From Aspidiotus rigidus (taxonomy: Eukaryota; Arthropoda; Insecta; Hemiptera; Diaspididae): a DNA stretch of 64,000 bases. The translations under genes and the position numbers were made by a program. The DNA is taken from NCBI GenBank assembly GCA_035079385.1, contig JAVHKY010000034.1:6386001-6450000 (forward strand). The letters are read 5' to 3'. Shown here in pieces: positions 43,331 through 55,540 of this stretch. The notes below the pieces were generated by a model. The model saw only the letters and a list, made by a program, of their open reading frames with translations, made no database searches and had not been told where the DNA came from. Position 1 is the first letter of the stretch, and every line of letters starts with the position of its first letter.

Positions 43331-45047
43331 TTGCAGGAGCAGTCTCAGCCAAAATACTTTTGGAAAACCGTCACCAAACTGTGACAATTTTTAGTGACAG
43401 TTTTTCCTGACGGTTTTCATTAATGGTTTTTTTGAGGCATTCTTATGACAGTTGTTTGTGATAGGTTTTTCGTGACGGTTTCTGGAACAGATTTTCCAAG
43501 AGTAGTCCCAATTTTAAAAGCATCACAGCCTACTCTGTGTTAGGCCTATGATGAAAATAGCCACGGTCAATATTACAGCCTATCATAGGCTTCTGAAGTG
43601 CGGAAGGTTGAAATTTCTGCAAGTCCCTGAAGAAGGTCAAGGTCACTGATGACGTCATCAAGCGTGACAAAAAACCGTGACAATTTTTTGTGACGATTGT
43701 TGCAGGAGCAGTCTCAGCCAAAAAACTTTTGGAAAACCGTCACCAAACTGTGAAGGTTGATGGTTTTTAGTGGCGATGGCGGTTTTTTCTGACGGTTTTC
43801 ATTGATGGTTTTTTCTTAGGCTTTCTTGTGACAGTTTTTTGTGATGGTTTCTGTAACGGTTTTTCTAAGAGTAGCCCCAATTTCAGAAGCACCTGAATTG
43901 CATACCTTTTTCTGGCCTACTGTGTGCTAGGCCTATAATGAAAGTAGCCAAGGTCAATATTACAGCCTATCAGAGGCCCTGTATACTAAAAGGCGGAAGG
44001 TCAAAATTTCTTCATGTCCCTGAAATTGTTCAAGGTCACTGATGACCTCATCAAGCCTGACAAAAAACCGTGATGATTTTTTGTGAAGTTTTTGTGTGAC
44101 GATTTTTGTAGGAGTAGTTTCACCTAAAAAACTTGGGGAAAACCAACTCCAAACTGTGACAGTTTTTCGGGGTGGTTCTTGTCACGTTTTTTTCAAGGGA
44201 ACAGCATATAAATTGCCTAGCCGAGTATACTGTACATTAGGTCTATGATGAAAGTAGCTAAGGACAATATTACAACCTAGTACAGGCCTAGTATATTAGA
44301 AGTAGGGAGATTGAAATTTATTCAAGTCACTGAAGTAAGTCAATGTCACTTACGTCATCGAGTGTCATAAAAAAACGGTGCGATTTTTCGACGCTTGATT
44401 GTGACAATTTTTGCAGGGGTAGTTCCAGCCAAAACCCTTTTGAAACCGTCACCAAACTGTATGACGGTTTTCAGTAACGGTTTCTTAAGACAGTTTTTTG
44501 TAATGATTTTTGTGCCGGTTTTTCCAAAAGTATTCCCAGTCTTAAAAGCGTATAAATTGTGTAGCCTGGTATGCTGTATGTTAGACCTATAATGAAAGTA
44601 GCCTAGGTCGATATTACAGCCTAATATAGGCCTAGTATGGAAGGTCAAAAAAATCCCTGAAATAGGTCCTGGTCACTGATGATGTCATTAAGCGTGACAG
44701 AAACCGTGACACGGTCTTCAGGATGGTTTTTTCTGAGACAGTTTTTTGTGATAGTTTTTTGTAACGGTTTTTCCAAGAGTAGTCCCAATTTTAAAAGCAT
44801 CTGAATTGCATACCCTATTATACTGTGTGTTAGGCCTGTAATGAAAGTAGCCATGGTCAATATTACAGCCTATCATAGGCTTTATATACTAAAAGACGGA
44901 AGGTCAAAATTTCTTCATGTCCCTGAAGTAGGTCAAGGTCACCGATGACGTCATCAAGCGTCACAAAAAACTTTGACGCTTTTTTGTGACGACTTTCGCA
45001 GAAGTGGTTCCACCCAAAAAACTTAAACTGCTACAGTTTCTTGTGGT

Positions 45048-45640
45048 GGTTTTAGCGGGGAACCCGCTATCCCTTTTGTTGGGGGTACTTTTAGGAAATT
45101 TTCGTCCGCGAGCGGGGTTGATGATGTCACTGATGAGAGAGGAGGGGGACTTGAAAAAATTTGGACCCTCGAGCTAAAATTCCGACCGTCTAGCCATATA
45201 TGATCTGAAGGGGACTTAGAAAAATTCCTACCTCCGAGCTATATATGAAAGCCAGGGGTGTCGTGAGGCAATTTTCATGATGATGATTCTTCGTAATTGT
45301 TTTAGGGGTGGGCCACATAATTTTTTTTTTCATTTTTTTTTTTAGCTATAAGAAATTAGAATTTGAGTGGGGTTTCTTCATTGGACCGCCAGGGGGATCA
45401 CGGCATCCCTGATGAGAGCTATATATAACAGGAGGGGGACTTGGAAAAATTTCGACTCTCGAACTATATATGATGGGAGCGGAACTTGGAGAGACGACGG
45501 CTTCCTTGAAATTGCAGCGCGTTCAAATTGTCACGTCGTGATTTTCGGGACTTGGAAAAACTTCAGGCTCTAGGGGACTTGGGACAGCATTGCATTCCTA
45601 CAATGGCATCTAATTTTTGTATGATAGTTTTTGTACGTTT
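45048..45640 (+). repeat. Satellite/AGCGGG composite block inside array, copy 2
   Basis: AGCGGGGAACCCGCTATCCC at 45055 begins a second copy of the composite, again followed by GATGATGTCACTGATGAGAG and 45-bp-family monomers. It ends near GACTTGGAAAAACTTCAGGC and GGACAGCATTG. A T-run and unrelated TTCATTGGACCGCCAGGGGG sequence lie within it. Confidence 0.7.
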
Positions 45641-46110
45641 TTTCAGGTGTTGTTCCAATTTAAGAGCGTATAAATTTCCTAGCCTAGTATACTGTATGTT
45701 GGGCCTATAATGAAAGTGACTATAAGGACGATATGACGGCCTAGTATACTAAAGGGAGGGAGGTCCACATTTCTACAATTCCCGGAAGTAGATCAAGGTC
45801 ACTGATGTCATCGAGCGTCACAAAAAAACGGGACAATTTTTCGACGCTTGTTTTTGATAATTTTTGCAGGAGTAGTTCCAGCCGAAAACCTTTTGGAAAA
45901 CCGTCACCAAAATTGACGGTTTTTTGGATGAGTTTTAGTGACTGGTTCTTGGTGATGATTTTTTCCAGTTTTTCCGAGAGTAGTCCCAATCTTGAAAGCG
46001 TATAAATGGTGTAGCCTGGTATGCTGTATGTTGGACCTATATCGATATTACAGCCTAGTATAGGCCTAGTATTTCAGAGTATGGAAGGTCAACACTTATC
46101 CATGTCCTGT

Positions 46111-48746
46111 TAGGCCTAGTGTATTGTATGTTGGTCCTGTTATTATGAAGGCTTAAGCATACAAGTGCCAAAGTATCGAGAGCCTATGACGCGAATTTCC
46201 GAATGCCCCCAGTTTTAAGACATATCCATGTCAAAAAATTTGAACTCCTTATTGTCCTCAATAGACAGTGCAGTGCGGGACATTAAATATGATCTGTATT
46301 TTTGCGGCTTCTTAGAAACTTCTGGCAGTTCCGGAGATTGTGAACAAAGAGGCTGAAACTATTCGAACTGTCGACATTATCAACGGAAATACGGAGCTGG
46401 GGTGGCCAACCTTGGTTGACATGAGCCTGTATACGTTCTTTCCTGTTGAGACTCTGCAGTTGGTAAGACGCCCCTATAACTAGTGATTGGGACTTGTCAC
46501 TCAATTAGTAAACAATTCAGAAGGTTCATAATGATGAGCATCCCCGCTGAAGGAAAAGGTGACTGCAGACTTACAATGAGTAACTGTGCACTGAAAACGT
46601 TGATTATGGTATTGGTTGTGAGGAAGGAGCCCGAGAACAAGCTAACTACATTTTTCTAGACAAGTGGGAGCGTGCTTACGTAGTTGTAGTTTGTTGTCAG
46701 TAAAGAAACAGTATGAAGTTGGTCTAATCGAGGTTCTACATCAGATGAATTACCCTCATAGTTGCCTGCCACCTCTACAACAGCACCAAAACCTTAATAT
46801 CCCGTCACACGAGTAAACAGAAAAATTTAGGTCATTCATGCCCCTCCACGCCCCTATAATCGTGTGAATACGCTGCGAGTGTCATTTTTTTACTAAAAAT
46901 TCAATTAACAAATGAGAGGAAGGCTTTTTGATATCCTATAACTTCGTCAGAGACACGCGTTTTCATCACATTATCGCCTTCGTTTGCACTTCAGAGACAC
47001 GTGGAAAGTATCTCCGAGAAGCCGAAACATCAATGGCAAAAACTCGTGTACAGATAATGAAAATGAATGCGTTTACGAAGAGGAAATTCTGTAAAGGCAG
47101 TCGGAAAATGACACTGGCATTATTTCTTTAAAGGCAGATGCGGGTAATCTAGAGCTCAAGTTTACGCATCAAATTAACACGAGGCATAATTTTCTCTATG
47201 GAATGATTTCTCGCACCAAAATAAAGGATTTTATTAAATTTCGCTCGCGCGTCTTCGAGTTGGTTTTCGTCTCGAGTTACTGTGTCGTTTATCGCATCTT
47301 GGAGCTAGAAAGTGGTGGAGCAAGCGAGATGGAAAGCTTTTATCTCGTTATGTGTTTTGGCGGGCACCGAAAATGATATCTATCCAACACGCTTCCCTTT
47401 TCTCTTCATAGATCTTCGTTTTCATTTTTAAGTCGCTAATGCTCTTCCCATATTACGCTTTATGACACCAGCACATAGGTGCAGCGAAAATGAATAGTTC
47501 CTACATCTTCACTTCTCTTTTCACTCAATGGTGCGGGCTTTTCTCATTACGAGGCGCGGTCATAATCTTAAATCTAATCTACGTACCCTATATTATATCT
47601 ATGATGTGGGAAACAAGAAAAGGTTGGTAGTTTATCGACGGAGGACCGTCGCAAAGTCTCCGGGATTACTTTTCGAATATAACCATCTTTCTTTCGCGCG
47701 CGTCGTCGCTCGTTTGCCGAACGAAAAAATTATCGAAGGACGACGAAAGAAGAAAAGCCTTTTCTCAGCACCGCGTGTACCATTTTTCCCTCGTCTCACA
47801 TTATATAGTTTTCGCTGCGAGACAAATTTTTGGGGATCAGTGATCCGTCAAAATATTTTAATGAGAAAATAGATTTCCGAACGTATGTATTTCATCACGA
47901 TGGAAATTCCGTATAGAACTTCATTCTTTCTTGGACGAATAAGATTTCGATGGAATTGATTCATACATTTTTTTTTTGATATCTCGCGCGAAGATGTGAA
48001 AAACGTGGTGATACGGCGGTGATGTCGTCGTCATCGTGAATTAAACGCGCTTACAGAAGTCATCTCGTCTTTTTGCGAATATGTGAAGACGCGAACGATT
48101 AGAATTTATAAATAATCTTTTCCCTCCCAGGGAAATGTAATAAATCAAGCAGATAAATCACTTCGCAGTTTTCGTCGTAAGCAAATTGAAACGCGTCACA
48201 TGGTTTCGTATGCGTAAATAAAAATGCTGTACTCACTAGTTAGAGGAGAGGGTACCTCTACCGACTTTTGTCGACTGGATAGAGGGTCTGTTGTAGGAAG
48301 TCCGAAAAGATCGGAAAGCTATACTACCGACTGATATGAGTAAGATGTCGGATTTATGTACATTCATACGGAATAGTAAGAAGTGAAACGCGCACGTCAT
48401 CTCTTTTTCGTCGCTGCCAGCTGGAGCTGAAAATTTTTCATTATTTTTCTTTCGCGAATATTTACTCTACGTATATTCTTGTAGGACGACAGTTCCGTCG
48501 GGCACGATAACATCGTCGAGTATTTTTGTCACGCGAAAAAGAAGATGAGGTTTTCTTGCATGAATGCGAATTAATGACCATTTATTTATTCCCTTTCCAG
48601 CAAGTTGAGTGGCAATGTATGTACATGTGTGAGGGTTCTATCCTAGCATTCGGAACTTTTTCTTATAGATTGAATAGAATTGTATCTCGTAGCTCACCTG
48701 ATGTACTCTGTCAATTATACCTTCGGCTAGTGATGGAACGTGGTGA
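46111..48746. other. Unrecognised sequence
   Basis: 46260-46640 may hold non-LTR debris (minus frame 46283-46504, no firm motif). From 46900 onward the DNA is CpG-rich and unique-looking; the 114-aa plus frame at 47528-47872 is Arg/Lys-rich and unrecognised. A pyrimidine-CAG at 48583-48600 resembles a splice acceptor, but what follows is too short to call. Confidence 0.4.
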
Positions 48747-51700
48747 GGCCTAGGTCGAAAAATGTTTCAAATGTCCGTCAAAATGTTGTCCCCAATGAGA
48801 AAACTTGAAACCCGAAAAATTGGACCCATCCGCTCACCCACATGGGCTGCAGAGTCATGTTTAGGCCTGAAATCCCAATCGGTGTATCTCAGGCAATAAT
48901 GATCGCACAGCAATGTAACTTGGATACATGTTCATCCATGGTATTTTTTTCAAAAGAAATCATTCATATTTTCCGTAGTTTCTAGCAATAACAAAACTTC
49001 AAACTCGAATATTGAAAAAAATCAGGGGAGGGAGGCACCTGGGGAAAAGCATTCATTTGAAGCACCATACTCTCTACTACAACCTAAATTACTCGTAGTG
49101 CCATAGTTCTCGGTGAGATGGAACATTCCCAAAAAAATCAATATTATTAATGAATTTCTGTGATTTTTCCGTGAATAGCGGGGTGAACTATGACTGCTAC
49201 CGCAAAAGACCACGTGAAATCAATAGTCAATGTTCGAGCTGAAAAATACGCACTCTTCCGTGGGATGAAATGAGAATGTAGATAGACCAAAAGTATGTTT
49301 TCAGTATTTCGTTTATCGATTTGGTTAATTCTTATGTAAACACATCCACGGATTAAGTGGAGTGCGTTAGATTGAGAAAAATAGTTGAAAAAATTCTCCA
49401 GTCGCTGGAACGTTCTGGAAATGATAAAAAATCGAGAAAATCCACTCTTTCACCCTAGAGGACCGTGAGTTTTGGTATTTCGTTCATCAATTAGGTCGAT
49501 TATAATGCAAACACGTCCACCGAGTTTGAAAAAAATGGTAAACAAATTCTCCAGTCGCTGGAATGTTCTGGCAGGGTGTCTATCGGTCAAGTAAGTCAAG
49601 TAAATCAAGTAAAAGTCAAGTATTTGATAAAAGGTCAAGTAAACAAGTAAAAGTCAAGTATCTTCATTAACGGTCAAGTAAAAATGGGAAAAATGACAAA
49701 AACTTTTGAAAAAAGCAAAAAGAAACTTATTGGTTCTCTAACGGAGTCAAACGAGGGGTGGTAAGGAATCTGTTTTTCGGGACATGTGGGATCTGAAAAA
49801 TGTAGATTGTGACTCACAGGCCGCGCCCCCAAGCTATATATGATAGGAGGAGACTTGGAGAAGAACTTGGAAAATTTCCGAGCTCCGAGTTTTGCCAGAT
49901 TGCGGACGTTTTTGTGACCCCTCCTCCTCCGGTGAAACAGGTTGCCTGTTGAAACAGTATTTTTAGCCAATTTGACTCTTTTTTTTTAGTGACGAACCTG
50001 TTTTATCGGGAGTTTTTTGCAAAAAACGTCCGCTTTCCACCCGGCCGGCTTATTTGGAGCTTGAAAATGTTCTAAGTGCACCTCTAAGTCGCTCTCCTAT
50101 CATATATAGCTTGTGGGCGGGGCCTCTGACGTCACTGTTTGATTGTTTGATAACGTCATAGGTCAGCCTTGTGACGTTACAATCTGATGACGTCATACAT
50201 CAATTTTTTTCAAGTTCCCTTCCTATTATATATTATACACTCCAAAGTCCGGAACTGTGACGTCACAATTTGATGACTTTATATGTCAACCTTTGAACAT
50301 CACAATCTGATGACGTCATCAGTTTTGTTCAAGTTCCTCTCCTATTATGTATAGCTACAAAGTACGGGTTCGTACCTTGTGACGTCACAATTTGATGACT
50401 TCATACGTCAACCTTGTGACGTCACAAGCTACATTTTTCAGATCCCACGTGCGCCATAAAACAGGTTCCCTGCCACCCCTCGCGTAACTTTGTTAAAGAA
50501 CTCGTGAGGATTTTTTTTTTCTTGCTCGTTAACTTGTTTACTTTCTAAAAAGGTCAAGTAAATGCCAACCTTTCAGTAGACACCCTGTCTGGAAATGACA
50601 AATAATCGAGAAACTCAACTTTTTTACCCTGGAAAACCGTGAGTTTTGGTATTTCTTTCATCAATATGTCAATTGTAATGTAAACACGTCCGTTGAGTTT
50701 GAAAAAAATTGTCAAAAAATTCTCCAGTCGCTGGGACAGTCTGGAAATAGTAGAAAAACGAGGAAGGCCACTTTTTCAACATGGAGTGCTGTGGTTTTTG
50801 GTATTTTGTGTATCAATTATGTGAAATCTTATGTAAACACGACCGCCGAGTTGGAGAAAAATAATCAAAAAATTCTCCAGTTTCTGGGATACTCAGAAAG
50901 AGTTTTCATATTCTCTTTATTGATAAGGTCAATTCTTATGTAAATATGTCCACCGAGTTGGAAAAAAAAAGTCAATAAATTCTCCAGTCGCTGGAACGGT
51001 CTAGACATAGTAGGAAATCGAGGAAGTCCACTTTTTCAACATGTAGAGCCGTGACTTTTGGCGTTCTGTTTATCAATTAGGTCAAATCTTATGTTCATAC
51101 GTCTTACGAGTAGGAAAAAAATTGTCAATAAATTCTTCAGTCGCTGGAACAGTTTTGAAATTGTAAGAAATACAGAAAACAATTTTTCAATTGATAAATA
51201 AAATACCAAAAATCACGGTCCTCCAGGTTGAAAAATTAGATTTTCTCGATTATTTGTCACTTCCAGAACGTTCTAGCGATTGGAGAATTTTGTGACTATT
51301 TTTTTCGAGCACGGTGGACGTTTTACATTATTATCGACCTAATTGATGAATGAAATACCAAAACTCACGGTCCTCCAGGGTGAAAAAGTGGATTTTCTCA
51401 CTTCACTACTGTTTTTAGACTGTTCCAGCGACTGGAGAATTTTTCAACTATTTTTCTCAATTTAATGCACTCCAATTAATCCGTGGATGTGTTTACATAA
51501 GAATTGACAAAATCGATAAACGAAATACTGAAAATATATTTTTGGTCTATCTACATTCCCATTTCATCCCACGGAGGAGTGCGTATTTTTCAGCTCGAAC
51601 ATTGACTATTGATTTCTCGCGGTCTATTGCGGTAGCAGTCATAGTTCACCCCGCTATTCATGGAAAAATCACAGAAAGTCATTAAACATTGATTTTTTTG

Positions 51701-52092
51701 GGAATGTTCCACCTCACCAAAACTATGGTCCTAATTTATATTGTAGTAGAGAGTATGGCGCTTCCAATGAACGATTTTCTCCCAGGTGCCCCCCCCCCGA
51801 TTTTTTTCAATTTTCGAGTTTGAAATTTTTTTTATTGCTAGAAACTAGGGAAAATATGAATGATTTATTTTGAAAAAAGTACCATAGATGAACGTTCGCA
51901 TATACTAAAATTTCCCCAAGTTACATTGCTGTGCGATCATTATTGCCTGAGATACTGCCATTTGGATTTTAGGCCTAAAAATGACTCTGCAGCCCGTGTG
52001 GGTGAGCGGATGGGTCCAATTTTTTGGGTTTCAAGTTTTCTCATTGGAGACAACATTGTGACGGACATTTGAAACATTTTTCGACCAAGGCC
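48747..52092. mobile_element. 3.3-kb inverted-repeat (foldback) element
   Basis: GGCCTAGGTCGAAAAATGTT at 48747 is matched by the complement of AACATTTTTCGACCAAGGCC ending at 52092. The arms stay alignable for roughly 700 bases inward, with matching AAATTGGACCCATCCGCTCA / GAGCGGATGGGTCCAATTTT and TCATAGTTCACCCCGCTATT words. The interior consists of 100-200-base units with TTCTCCAGTCGCTGGAAC and GTGAGTTTTGGTATTTC, direct in the left half and inverted in the right. No transposase frame and no clear target duplication were found. Confidence 0.85.
49567..50592. mobile_element. Nested TIR element with 5-bp target duplication
   Basis: TCTGG at 49567-49571 is repeated at 50588-50592. The insert begins CAGGGTGTCTA and ends TAGACACCCTG, an 11-bp perfect TIR, followed on the left by repeats of GTCAAGTAA and on the right by their inverse. 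Inside are 45-bp-family satellite units, several TGACGTCA-containing segments (50120-50430) and an AACAGGTTCCCTG module. The surrounding GGAACGTTCTGGAAATGA unit is restored when the insert is removed, which shows it is secondary. The superfamily is uncertain; hAT would give 8 bp. Confidence 0.85.
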
Positions 52093-52278
52093 ATTTTCCT
52101 CCCCCCCTACCCGGCTAGAGCCATTAGTCTTACAGCTCAGCAAAGTATAATTTCAGAATTCTTAAAATGGGTGGGGCAAAAGCATGATACTCGTACTTAA
52201 TTTCCGCATTCCATTGAATTTAGAACAACCTACAAGGATTGTTAGTAGTCCCTTCCTCCCACTAATTCTGAATAATTA
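52093..52278. other. No recognisable feature
   Basis: Short unique-looking stretch between two mobile elements. Confidence 0.5.
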
Positions 52279-52585
52279 CTCTACAGCAGTGGCGCTCAAT
52301 CTTTTTGAACATGGGGCCACATAGAATGAGTTGACAATTCTCGTGGGCCATAAAATATGTATTATTTATCAGATCAGCAAAAATATGGAAAAGAAGTCTC
52401 ACAATTTCATATTCCCTACCCATTAAAAAGTTACAAATATTGTTCACTTCTTAATCATCAAGTTTCTTGCCATTTTCATTTTTCCCCCTTTTTTTCTCTT
52501 TTCTCCTTATTTTTTTCTTTCTTTTTACGGGCTCACGGGTCGGATTTGGCCCGCGAGCCGTCGGTTGAGCACCGCTGCTCTACAG
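52279..52585. mobile_element. 291-bp hAT-type MITE with 8-bp target duplication
   Basis: CTCTACAG at 52279-52286 is repeated exactly at 52578-52585. The element (52287-52577) starts CAGTGGCGCTCAATC and ends GGTTGAGCACCGCTG; TIRs match at 11 of 13 positions. GGGGCCACAT near the left and GGATTTGGCCCGCGAGCCG near the right are hallmark hAT nonautonomous sequence. The 85-aa frame inside is not a gene. Confidence 0.93.
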
Positions 52586-53454
52586 CGATTTGTAAACGAC
52601 TATTCCAAGGCTAGCCATAATAATATAGACCTTGTAATTTTCGAATTCATCTTTCTCAAACACTCCCGAGCAGAAAGTTTTGTCATCGACCTCACCTGTG
52701 TCTAAAACACGCAAAGAGGCATTGAACTGTTTCAAACAAGGATTTCAACGACCATATGTATCATAGTTCTACAAAGAGTCTCACCATCCACTTCAATTAA
52801 GTTTTGGTAAAGTCGTCGTTGTCGGTAGTCCGCGAATAATATAATATAAACTCGTGTCATAACTTCAACTTACTTGATTACTCACCGAAGACGGCAATTC
52901 AACGTAGCGCCTGGCCTAATTAAAAATGAAAAAGTGAAATCTTCAGGCGGTGTATTCATCCTCCGTGTACCGTTATATACTCATACGCGTCACCTTTTGC
53001 CTACCCTCGTCGCTTTTCTGACGCTCGCGTACGTCTCTGGTAAATTACGGTAGCAATTTTTCATTCGATTAGACATCCACGCGATTTCACCCGCGAACAG
53101 ATATCACTCGCTTATCATATCGCTGTAACGTAATACCGAGCTGGATATTTATTACGTTTTCAATTTTAATATTTAATTTTAATCCGAACCTCTTCGTAAT
53201 TACATGTAACCTTTTGAGTGAATCGAGACTGCGATGATGTGCTGCAAGTCCTATAATGAAACAAGCTTTTTGTCTCTTCTTTATAATATAATATTGCATT
53301 ACAAAAACACGCTACTGTCGTTTGTTGCAAAAATGAAGCGTCAAGCTTTTCCTGTAGACTTTTTTTTTTTTTTCGATTTTATACTGTACACGTACGTAAC
53401 TCCTTTTTGTAGTTCGGTAAATTTTGTGTTTATTCTTTTTTCTTTTTTTCGAAG
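52586..53454. other. Unrecognised sequence, possibly intron
   Basis: Unique-looking. It ends with a long pyrimidine tract (TATTCTTTTTTCTTTTTTTC then GAAG) at 53431-53454, suitable as a splice acceptor for candidate exon B. Confidence 0.4.
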
Positions 53455-53555
53455 CGAACGACGCGACGCAGTCGTCGAGTAGTGTGTCAACCACAAGCGT
53501 TGGTTATGTTGATGTATACTTTGTGCCAATGGCGAAGCCGGAAAAATTTTCTGGG
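53455..53555 (+). CDS. Candidate internal exon B of an unrecognised host gene
   Basis: Between the pyrimidine-rich AG at 53454 and a GTGAGG donor at 53556 lie 101 bases open in one frame: two bases completing a phase 1 codon, then NDATQSSSSVSTTSVGYVDV and YFVPMAKPEKFSG, leaving in phase 0. Its entry phase equals the exit phase of candidate exon A (39814-39951), so the two could be consecutive exons separated by a 13.5-kb repeat-filled intron. The minus strand is also open here (53341-53649). The peptide is Ser/Thr-rich and not recognised. Confidence 0.42.
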
Positions 53556-54837
53556 GTGAGGGATCGAATAAATAACATGCTGAATTCAACAGAGAAGAAA
53601 ACAAAATAATATTATTTCTTGAAAGGAAGGAAGTAGGGATAGCAGACATTTATTATAACATGTGACGAATTATATTTTAGTTGTAGACTCCTCTATCTTC
53701 CCTCCCCTATAGACGAACGTATACCTTGCTGCTTATTTCTGTCCTACTATATTGGACTCACTTTCTGTCCATCCTGACTGGTTGAATAACGCCCCTCTCC
53801 TCGGTTGTATCTAGGTCGACTAATGAAAAATTAATTTTGAATCAATTAAATTAATTTATAACGTGAGCAGTAACATTAAAACTCAACTAAATCTATTTTT
53901 ATATTGGTGAACTTCCAAAGTTTTTGATGGCCCTAACGTAGGATGAAGTCATTTGATACTAGGAGCATGCCATCATAGTTCTCTAGAGCTAAATAATTGG
54001 GCTTGGTGGCCCTCATTAAAACCAAAATTTGACGGAGGATTTGTATAATTATTTTTCTTTTTTTTTTTTAAAAAAAAAAAAAGAAGCAATATTTAGTATT
54101 TGTACAATCTTATCAGTGGATAAATGAAAATAAATGATATTATGGGATAGATTAAGACTATTGTCATTTTCTCAAAGAAATAAGAAAATCTGATCTCACT
54201 ATCAATGTTGCTTGAGTTCTGATTCTTTGTTCCATTTTTGTTCAAAAATTCTTATATGAATAAGATAACATTCGAATGAGTTACTAACATGAATACGTTC
54301 TACTGAGTGACTCATGATTTAAATAATATAAAACATAGAAAAAAAAAATTATTCAAAGTCCTAATTATATTAATTCAAAAATTCACACGTGAATGTTTTT
54401 CTCAAACTTAAATTTGTGAATTTATATAATTGTGACTTTATACCGGTATAATTTTTTTATTTTATGTTTTATATTATTGATTTACTCTTTGTATTTTTAA
54501 GAAAAACCTTCAATTAAGATCCTACAAAGGCCGGTGACTTATCTAATTGTTATGTTATTTACTTTAGTTCATTTGAACCAATTGCAACCTGGAAGGATTA
54601 TTTGTGAAATTCAATTTAACTTTAGGTATTTATTTATTTATTTTTCTTCTTAAGTGAACAATTCTGAATGTTACAATTTTTTTTGTTGCCTTTATGCCTT
54701 TATTCAGATTCAGAGAGAACTGATTACTATTATAATCATTTGCTATATTATTTAAATTTTAATTCCTTATGTATGAAGCTGGTAACCTGGTAATATAGAC
54801 AAAACAAAAGTCAAAATAAAATCTAAATTTTTATTTT
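53556..54837. other. AT-rich sequence without recognised gene
   Basis: Very AT-rich with T and A runs near 54058-54083. No repeat unit or coding motif is recognised. Confidence 0.45.
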
Positions 54838-55000
54838 TATTTTTTATTTGTTTTTACGAGCCTTAAAGCAACACAATGGGCTATTAGCTCGATGAATATT
54901 ACATGTGAAAGATAATGGAGTTTACATTTTAGAATGATGAGTTAGGTATGAATATGGAGAAGGTAATAGTTATGTAATAGACGGTTTAAAATTGTTCATT
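54838..55000 (-). mobile_element. Non-LTR retrotransposon 3' end, I-type
   Basis: Minus strand: CATCGAGCTAATAGCCCATT, GTGTTGCTTTAAGGCTCG, then TAAAAACAAATAAAAAATAA. The same hairpin-plus-A-rich tail (CGAGCGAATAGCC, GCTAAAAGCTCGTTAAATG, AAATAAAAA) ends the element at 59962-60365. Only the 3' end is visible; the 5' limit is not clear. Confidence 0.55.
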
Positions 55001-55400
55001 GAAGTCAATTCAATTATTTTAATATCTTCAAGAATAACTTTTATGATTTTTATGAAAGTAGATGAAATTAATAACACTAATAATGCATAATTAATTTACT
55101 TCATTTGACAAAGACAATATTAGATAATAATAATTATTTTTTTTATGTGTTGGAATTGCCGTCATTAAAATAACAAAAAACACAATTACATTAGGTACTT
55201 GATGTTTCAACGTCCTGTGAGTCATTTTTGGGAGTACAATACGATAGAACTAGTCGAATTTCTCTTTTCAGTTATCAAGTATTTTGAGAATCCATTTTAT
55301 CATAATTCAATATTTTGAATATATTTTTCTTGTAATATTGGAATTTAATATTTTGAAATTTATTCTTTACCAAAATACTAAAGTTTACACTATAAATTAT
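55001..55400. other. AT-rich sequence without recognised gene
   Basis: No motif seen. It may be the upstream part of the truncated non-LTR copy. Confidence 0.4.
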
Positions 55401-55419
55401 TATTTATTTATTTATCTAT

Positions 55420-55466
<47 letters not shown>

Positions 55467-55499
55467 TTCATTTATTTATTTAATTATTTATTCATTGAT

Positions 55500-55538
<39 letters not shown>

Positions 55539-55540
55539 TT
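55401..55540. repeat. (TTTA)n microsatellite
   Basis: About 35 TATT/TTTA units with a few interruptions. The LFIY-repeat frame at 55284-55565 is its translation. Confidence 0.95.

Larger units (their letters stand above)
42720..46110 (+). repeat. Degenerate tandem array, 0.27-0.4-kb units
   Basis: Units recur at about 42950, 43630, 44030, 44340, 44660, 44930 and 45790. Each starts near GGTCAAGGTCACTGATGACG and runs through CAAGCGTGACAAAAAACCGT, CCAAAAAACTTTTGGAAAAC, CGTCACCAAACTGTGAC, GACGGTTTTC, GAGTAGTCCCAATTTTAAAA, CTATAATGAAAGTAGCC and CAATATTACAGCCTA. Two blocks of other repeats (43005-43330 and 45048-45640) interrupt it. No coding frame is conserved among units. Confidence 0.85.

Noticed and set aside
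48601..48640. Micro-exon after a TTTCCAG acceptor
   Set aside because: A GTATGT donor follows after only 16 bases; no support beyond the splice-like words.
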